From: Brachypterus glaber
Lineage: Eukaryota > Arthropoda > Insecta > Coleoptera > Kateretidae
Assembly (NCBI GenBank): GCA_958510825.1
Contig: OY294054.1
Coordinates: 10,618,019-10,682,018 of the forward strand
Length of the DNA: 64,000 nt
Direction: 5' to 3'
This document shows, one piece after another, positions 57,715-64,000 of this stretch. The notes under the pieces were generated by a model, which saw nothing but the letters and a program-made list of their open reading frames with translations, did not search any database and was not told where the DNA came from. Numbering within the stretch: position 1 is the stretch's first letter; each line of letters starts with the position of its first letter. Position numbers and translations under genes: made by a program.

Positions 57715-60500
57715 CTGTGTGCATTTGTTTATATTATTACCTTACCTTAAGTAAGGAAATGTTGACATTTCTCGACTGTAAGCAACTCTGAAACAATAAC
57801 TTACTTTGATATTGTAAAAGACTAAAGCTAATTTAAACATCTGTTTTCTTTTCACGAACGCTTTGACTGGCGCTGACATCTGTATACACTTGTATACCGG
57901 GTGTCCCACCAGGTTCTTGACAAGCTATGTCTCCGTTATTTGAAAAGTTAGATTTTTTTGCAAAAATCAGCGTTAAATGAGAGCCATTGAAGTTTTTATT
58001 CACTTATCCAAAACCGCCCCTTGCTTACCCACCCTCTTGAAACCACCCCCAACTTCTGTTTTTTAAAAAGCACCCCCCTATTTTTATCAAAGAATATGAA
58101 AGTAAATTTTATTCTTAATTCAACCATGTATTAAAAGCAGTATCTTATTGCTTAAAGGAGCTCCAAATAACAACTATTATTTATTAATAATACTGTCCGA
58201 CCAGGATTTAGACGGGCTATATCTCCGTTGTTTAAAAAGATTAAGAAATCGAATAAAACAAAATTAAACTCGAGTAAAAGAATTTACTCACTTATGCAAA
58301 ACTAACCCTTACTTACCCACCCTCTTCGAAACACCCCCAACTTTGTTTTTTAAATAGTATACATAGCACCCCCTATTTTTACTGAAGAATATGTGAGCAC
58401 ATTTTATTTTAAATTCAACCATGTATTATAAGTAATATCTTATTTATTTAAAGTGCTCCAAAGTACAGCCCCATCAGATCAGCAATATTTTTTATCAAAA
58501 AAATGTCAAAAAACTCACGTTAGATTATATCTAAAAGAGAAATGTATTCAAAAATCACCTTTAATAAACCGCTCCATGGAACCACCTGCAACTTTGTTCT
58601 AAATTCCACCCTATTATTAATAAAATTATAATTGTTATTTGGAGCCCCTTAAATGATAAGATACCACTTATAATACATGGTTGAATTCAGAATAAAATAT
58701 ACTTTCATATTCTTTGATAAAAATGGGGGAGTACTATTTGAAAAACAAAATTTGGGGAGGTTTCAAGGGGGTGGGTAAGCAAGGGGTAGTTTTGGATACG
58801 TAAATAAAAACTTCAAGGGCTCTCATATAACGCTGTTTTTTGCAAAAAATTCGATCTTACCAAATAACGGAGATATAGCTTGTCAAGAACCTGGTGGGAC
58901 ACCCAGTATATTAAATCATTACTTTCCCTTAGTAAGGAAATGTTGACATTTCTCGACTGTAATCAACTCTGAAACAAGTACTCACTTTGATATTCCAAAA
59001 AACTTAAGCTAATTTAAAAATCTGTTTTCGTTTCACAAACGCTTTGACGCGCTGAGATCTGTGTGCATTTATTTATATTAAATCATTTGTATGTTACCTT
59101 AGTAAGGAAATGTTGACATTTCTTGACTGTAAGCAACTCTGAAACAATAACATACTTTGATACTGCAAAAAACTAAAGCTAATTTAAACATCTGTTTTCT
59201 TTTCACAAACGGTTTGACTGGCGCTGACATCTGTATGCATTTGTTTATATTAAATCATTACCTTACCTTAGTAAGAAAATGTTGATATTTCTCAACTGTA
59301 AGCAACTCTGAAACAGTAACTCACTTTGATATTGTAAAAAACTAAAACTAATTTAAAAATCTGTTTTCTTTTCACAAACGCTTTAACTAACTGACATCTG
59401 TGTGCATTTGTTTATATTAAATCATTACCTTACATTAGTAAGGAAATGCTGACATGTCTCGACTGTAAGCAACTCTGAAACTTACTTTAATATAGCAAAA
59501 AACTAAAGCTAATTTAAAAATCTGTTTTCTTTTGACAAACTCTTTGACAGGTGCTGACATATGTGTGCATTTGTTTCTATTAAATCCTTACCTTACCTTA
59601 GTAAGAAAATGTTGATATTTCTCGACTGTAAGCAACTGTGAAACAGTAACTCACTTTGATATTGCAAAAAACTAAAGCTAATTTAAAAATCTGTTTTCTT
59701 TTCAGAAACGCTTTGACTAACTGACATCTGTATGCACTTGTATATATTAAATCATTACTTTCCCTTAGTAAGGAAATGTTGACATTTCCCGACTGTAATC
59801 AACTCTGAAACAAGTACTCACTTTGATATTCCAAAAAACTTAAGCTAATTTAAAAATCTGTTTTCGTTTCACAAACGCTTTGACGCGCTGAGATCTGTGT
59901 GCATTTATTTATATTAAATCATTTGTATGTTACCTTAGTAAGGAAATGTTGGCATTTCTTGACTGTAAGCAACTCTGAAACAATAACATACTTTGATACT
60001 GCAAAAAACTAAAGCTAATTTAAAAATCTGTTTTCTTTTCACAAACGCTTTGACTGGCGCTGACATCTGTATGCATTTGTTTATATTAAATCATTACCTT
60101 ACCTTAGTAAGGAAATGTTGATATTTCTCGACTGTAAGCAACTGTGAAACAGTAACTCACTTTGATATTGCAAAAAACTAAAGCTAATTTAAAAATCTGT
60201 TTTCTTTTCACAAACGCTTTGACTAACTGACATCTGTGTGCATTTGTTTATATTAAATCATTACCTTACATTAGTAAGGAAATGTTGACATCTCTCGACT
60301 GTAAGCAACTCTGAAACTTACTTTAATATTGCAAAAAACTAAAGCTAATTTAAAAATCTGTTTTCTTTTGACAAACTCTTTGACAGGTGCTGACATCTGT
60401 GTGCATTTGTTTCTATTAAATCCTTACCTTACCTTAGTAAGGAAATGTTAACATTTCTTGACTATGAGCAACTGTAAAACAGTAACTCACTTTGATATTG
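57715..60500 (+). repeat. Satellite array, about 167-bp monomers with five-monomer higher-order unit
   Basis: About 11 monomers share TTAGTAAGGAAATGTTGACA, TTTCTCGACTGTAAGCAACT, TCACTTTGATATTGCAAAAA, AACTAAAGCTAATTTAAAAA, TCTGTTTTCTTTTCAC and GACATCTGTGTGCATTTG. Monomer starts fall at about 58911, 59079, 59250, 59417, 59580 and then 59748, 59914, 60087, 60253, 60417. Each monomer of the second set matches its partner about 836 bp earlier better than its neighbours, e.g. variants CAAGTACTCAC and TTTGACGCGCTGAG appear only at 58911/59748. An F2 foldback (57897-58906) splits the first monomer. The array stops at 60500 within a monomer. Confidence 0.93.
57897..58906. mobile_element. Foldback family F2, copy b, inserted in the satellite
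   Basis: CCGGGTGTCCCACCAGGTTC at the left, GAACCTGGTGGGACACCCAG at the right, TA on both sides. The flanking satellite reads CACTTGTATA before and TATATTAAATC after. A sister monomer at 59736-59754 has the uninterrupted CACTTGTATATATTAAATC, which proves a 2-bp TA target duplication. Confidence 0.95.
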
Positions 60501-60669
60501 CGGGTTCCGCAGTGATTTGTGCTTGAAGCAAGTATTATATTATGTACCGAGTACGCGAACCTAGTTTTCAGTGTACAAGAGTGCTTATTTTTTTACAAGG
60601 TGGGGCCGAGTAAAAAAGCCCCTGTGTGCACTGAAATAAGTTTGCTTTGAGGTGCGTATACTATTGTTC

Positions 60670-60880
60670 CTACGACCTAACACCTAAATATCCATAAACC
60701 CAATAATTTACTTAAAATTAATTTTATTAATTTGACGTTTTGTGTTTGACTTTCACTTATTTTCTGACAGCAGATACTATTATGTAAAATCAGCTGACTG
60801 TCACTTTTCGACCGCTCTCATGGCAACGGGTGGAAAATAAGCAATATCTACTAACTAGGTCGTAGGAAAACAATAATTCG
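60670..60880. repeat. Inverted repeat (MITE candidate)
   Basis: TTGTTCCTACGACCTAAC and CTAGGTCGTAGGAAAACAA are inverse ends about 200 bp apart; the interior has no ORF. The adjacent DNA at 60500-60670 (GCGGGTTCCGCAGTGATTTG) and 60890 (TTGCGTGTTCAGTGATTTAC) share a short degraded block. Confidence 0.55.
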
Positions 60881-61734
60881 CTTTGAAATTGCGTGTTCAG
60901 TGATTTACACTTGAATAAAAATATATTTACTTTTAACAGTTGCTGTTGCTATTAACGGTTACTAAATTACTTCACATAATTTTTCTGTGTGTGCCTTTAA
61001 ATTTTTACTCTTTTTGAACGAGTTTATCTGAACAATATTTTAGTAGAAATAAAACGTGATTTTCTTAGTTGAGATAGTAAGTAAAATTTGATTAAATCTT
61101 TATGGGTAAAAGGATTTATTCTAGTTTTCGTAGTAAAATAAAAACTCTTAAAATTTAAGATCATTTAATGATATAATACTTTAGAGAACACTAAAAAACT
61201 TACGGCATATTACACTGTAAAAAAATGTTTCCGGTACGAATAACCTGTAATTTGATTGCATTACATGCTTTTTAACTAAAGTTTCTATTACTTTAGGTTT
61301 CTGAAAAAAATGCGGTCAAAGTGGCAAAAATCATTATTTGAGACCTCTTTTATCCTAAAATCATTGACATAAAAATACTCTGTGGACAAATTTGGATTTT
61401 TGACTAACCCTTAGTTAAAAAATACCCAACAACCAAACTTTAAATGTATAGGTAGAATAAATGGAGGAACTATGAAAAAAATATTATAAACAAAAAATGA
61501 TCGCCGGGATCCTATCATGTGTAGTTTGACTCAGAAATATACCCTTTATTGGGGTTTTAAAATAATACCTTAGGGTGAAAAAAAAATGCAAAATTTACAA
61601 AATTTTAATTTTTGTTACAGTTTATGTATAAAATGTTTTGTAATAACCCTAAATCTCCATTTTTTTCAAGCTTTTATTTTAGTTTTTTCCTGTATCAAAA
61701 GGCTGCCTAAAAACACAAAAATCTTTACTTTAGA
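60881..61734. other. Unassigned intron DNA
   Basis: An end-like CACTGTAAAAAAATGTTTCC is at 61213, similar to 39815 and the 6817 element end. No gene. Confidence 0.4.
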
Positions 61735-62618
61735 AATTACACATTTTTAATTATTTTAACCAGGGACGTGCGAAACGGGGAGGCCTTTTCAGTTTTTTGC
61801 CCAAACCTTTTTCTGTGTAAAGTTTTTGTAATTTTATTATTGGAACATGATTCATCAGGTCAAAATACATAAAAAGGTACTCTTGTAATACTGTAGGATT
61901 AACCGTTTTTGAGAAAAAATAATTTGAAAGTACAATTTCACGTTTCGGGGACTAAAAATTAAATACTAAAATTTTGAAAGCTAAAACTTCAATTATGCTG
62001 GGTAAATGTAAGTCAAAACCTAAGAAAAAGCCTCATTTTCAAAAATCTATGGTCTCCATTGCATGTACCATTTTTAAAATGCCATAGTAGCTTTAAGACC
62101 AATTTTTCGACCTACATGTATAGAAACTTTTTTTCTCGGTTTTTGATGTAGAATTACCCGACATCATTGAAATTTTGGTTTTCAGCATTTTGGTGTTTAA
62201 TTTTTATTCCTCGAAAGTTGAAATTGCACCTTCAAATTAATTTTTCTCTTGTACCCACAAGAGTAACTTTTTTATGTATTTTGACCTGAGGAATCTTGTT
62301 CCAATAATAAAATTACAAAAAAGTTATACAGAAAAAAGACTGGGAAATTTAAAATGCCCCCCCCCCCCTTTTCGCACGCCCCTAGTTAAAATAAGTACTT
62401 AAAAATAATATACGAAGATGGGTCTTATTAAGGTTAGTTCACGTACAAAACCTTGTCGCTCTACCACAAAGGGTACCAGAGTTATTAGTTAAAAACCTTA
62501 TTTTTATTACAATTTAAAAGGGTCGTAACTCCCTTAGGGTTCGTTTCCTAACCTATGTTCCATAAGTGGTTTTTCATGTTTTTTGATGTAGAATCATCTC
62601 CTGCCTGCCAACACCGTG
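61735..62618. mobile_element. Foldback family F1, copy e (left terminus missing)
   Basis: Carries the inner palindrome of the family (CAGGGACGTGCGAAACGGGG ... CCCCCTTTTCGCACGCCCC, AACCGTTTTTGAGAAAAAAT) and the right end CACCGTG followed by TATA. No left CAGGGTG end was found. Its right end lies 73 bp before the receptor TM7 exon. Confidence 0.78.
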
Positions 62619-62691
62619 TATATTCGTAAATATTATTTATTCTTAAAAAATACACTTCGGGTAATGTCCTAACCCATGATTTATTTTCCAG

Positions 62692-62823
62692 ATTCAAATC
62701 GTCAGTATGTGCATGTGTCTCAATATTAGTGCCACCGTGGCACTGGGCTGCCTTTTCACCCCGAAAGTCTATCTCGTCATTTTTCAACCCTACAAGAACG
62801 TCCGGCAAGGCAACGGACCAAAA
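62692..62823 (+). CDS. mGluR: Metabotropic glutamate receptor, exon encoding TM7 and start of the tail
   Basis: 132 bases, 44 codons in phase 0: IQIVSMCMCLNISATVALGC is TM7, then LFTPKVYLVIFQPYKNVRQG is the conserved end of TM7 and the start of the cytoplasmic tail, and NGPK. Acceptor TTATTTTCCAG|A, donor AAA|GTGAGT at 62824. The join with the previous exon gives ...NNDYK-IQIVSMC, as expected for the family. The remaining tail (G-protein and scaffold contacts) must be encoded by an exon to the right of the window. The minus-strand ORF 62548-62808 is a shadow. Confidence 0.97.
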
Positions 62824-63017
62824 GTGAGTAAATAACTATATGTACTTAGTAGATAGAAATTTTGCAGGTTGGATTTAAACGATAGCAAGTAGGGTCGGGG
62901 AAAAATGGGCCACCCCTTACAAACAGCATCCCCGGGCAGGGACCGGACTTGCCCGTGCTGTTAGGACGTTCCTGCCAAGGCAACGTCTAATGTGTGAGAC
63001 GAGGTGCGTACTGAAGT
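62824..63017. other. Intron start with a GC-richer patch
   Basis: 62880-63010 is GC-richer (CATCCCCGGGCAGGGACCGG) than any nearby non-coding DNA. No ORF or structure assigned. Confidence 0.4.
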
Positions 63018-63243
63018 TTATGCAAAAACTAACGAAGCTAACAAGAAATATAAGCAATTTTGGGTCTATACCATGCAATCAATTATATTATGTAATAATT
63101 AATGGACTAACTTGAAATATAATTAATTTTAAGACTACTCTGCGCATGCGCCAGTATAAATGTGTGCCGTAATTATACTTACGCATGCGCAGTGTGGTCA
63201 TAAAATTACTTATATTTCACGTTAGCTTCGTTAATTTTTGCAG
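63018..63243. mobile_element. MITE candidate with TGCAAAAACTAACGAAGC ends
   Basis: Ends TGCAAAAACTAACGAAGCTA and its near inverse; inner inverse block CTGCGCATGCGC / GCGCATGCGTA-type. About 226 bp, no ORF. Confidence 0.75.
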
Positions 63244-63501
63244 AATCTAACCTGGACTTCTTTCTCTAAAAAAAATAAGTACCGAATATAATTTTGTGTA
63301 TGATAGTAAAAAAAAAAAATTTTAACCCTTAATTTGGTAATATTTAGTGTATGATAAATCTATTTTAAGATAACAAAAATACTTATTTACAGTACAAGTG
63401 AGGTAAGTAGGATATTATTTAAGAACAAAAAGTTGACTGATGAGGCTCCTGGGTTAATTTTTGAGTAAATAATGTTACTTACCCCACGTGTGCTCTACAA
63501 C

Positions 63502-63706
63502 ATTTTATCCAATACCTCTTAAAATCACTTCTCAATCGAATTTACAATTAAAATTTCCACTAAATTTACTTGGCATTTTAATATAATATCACGTTTCGGT
63601 AATTAGAAATTTCATAACACAACTTGTTTATAGGATGGTTAAAACGTCATTTTCATTGATTAAAATGTCAAGTGTAAACTAACATTAATACTAGGTATTG
63701 GATAAA
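63502..63706. repeat. Inverted repeat (MITE candidate)
   Basis: TTTTATCCAATACCT and AGGTATTGGATAAAC pair, and so do inner CTTGGCATTTTAAT / ATTAAAATGTCAAG. Imperfect stem, old. Confidence 0.5.
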
Positions 63707-63737
63707 CATTATTTGGCAAAAATTAATTATACAAATA

Positions 63738-64000
63738 ATAATAATAATAACGTTTATTGCCCAACAGTACAAACTAACAGGACATTTAAATAATACATTA
63801 AATTATTCTATTAAGTTAACAATAGATCTTAAACTAGAAAAGTTAATATCACAATGTAATGAAATTTCATTAAAATTATTACACATTAAGTAAATTGTGA
63901 TTTGTACAATAAATTAGTGTTTGCTATAGGCACAAAAAAGTTTGAGATTGACGTGTTGTACTAGATACCAAAAAATTAATCCTAGACAATAAGTCATTAA
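63738..64000 (-). mobile_element. LINE 3' end on minus strand, running out of the window
   Basis: Read on the minus strand, the segment ends ...TTGGGCAATAAACGTTATTATT, that is, a polyadenylation-like AATAAA followed by an (ATT)n tail, as in the LINE at 43320-44341. No coding sequence lies within the 260 bases available, so the assignment rests on the tail. Confidence 0.5.

Noticed and set aside
57715..60500. CRISPR-like repeat array
   Set aside because: Monomers are contiguous about 167-bp units without spacers, in a eukaryotic intron; it is a satellite.
62548..62808. 86-residue minus-strand ORF
   Set aside because: Shadow of the TM7 exon and the adjoining foldback end.

Overview
The window is animal nuclear DNA, strongly AT-rich, and most likely from an insect with a large, transposon-rich genome. 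A beetle is a guess only; nothing here fixes the order. The only host gene I can support is a metabotropic glutamate receptor (class C GPCR) on the + strand. Four coding exons are visible: 15871-16110 (end of the cysteine-rich domain and TM1), 17329-17593 (TM2, TM3, start of TM4), 55660-55964 (TM4-TM6) and 62692-62823 (TM7 and start of the cytoplasmic tail). All splice sites are GT/AG and the reading frame is continuous across the junctions (intron phases 0, 1, 0, 0). The ligand-binding exons must lie upstream of the window and the C-terminal tail downstream. The first 15.9 kb is therefore probably intron too, and the visible introns are 1.2, 38.1 and 6.7 kb.

Everything else is intronic and mostly mobile DNA. 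Relics of autonomous elements are four non-LTR (LINE) fragments (30.95-31.46, 43.3-44.3, 54.5-55.5 and 22.5-23.0 kb), a LINE 3' tail on the minus strand at the right edge, and a frameshifted piggyBac-type transposase C-terminus on the minus strand (23.6-24.1 kb). Non-autonomous elements dominate. They include three kinds of hAT-like MITE with 8-bp target duplications (11.1, 26.3/34.8 and 47.7 kb), TA-flanked terminal-inverted-repeat elements (0.5, 1.15, 3.1, 3.25, 12.6 and 16.4 kb), and long foldback families. Foldback family F1 (33.8, 35.6, 37.9, 42.3 and 61.7 kb, fragment at 15.4) begins CAGGGTG. Family F2 (48.6, 57.9 kb) begins CCGGGTGTCCCACC. Others lie at 17.6, 20.2, 40.4 and 52.3 kb. A tRNA-derived SINE is present twice on the minus strand (22.2-22.4 and 27.8-28.1 kb).

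The most unusual structures are: (1) a roughly 1.1-kb-arm palindrome (25.03-30.45 kb) split exactly at its dyad centre by a 3.2-kb TA-flanked element; (2) an intronic satellite (57.7-60.5 kb) of about 167-bp monomers ordered into an approximately 836-bp five-monomer higher-order repeat and interrupted by an F2 foldback whose empty site survives in a sister monomer; (3) a foldback built of short GTTTTCGCGGTAAA-type repeats (20.16-21.05 kb); (4) natural empty/filled site pairs for a SINE and for a nested element inside a foldback. Because these sit in introns of a transcribed gene, the pre-mRNA should carry several long, near-perfect hairpins. I see no bacterial, CRISPR, rRNA or intact tRNA feature.
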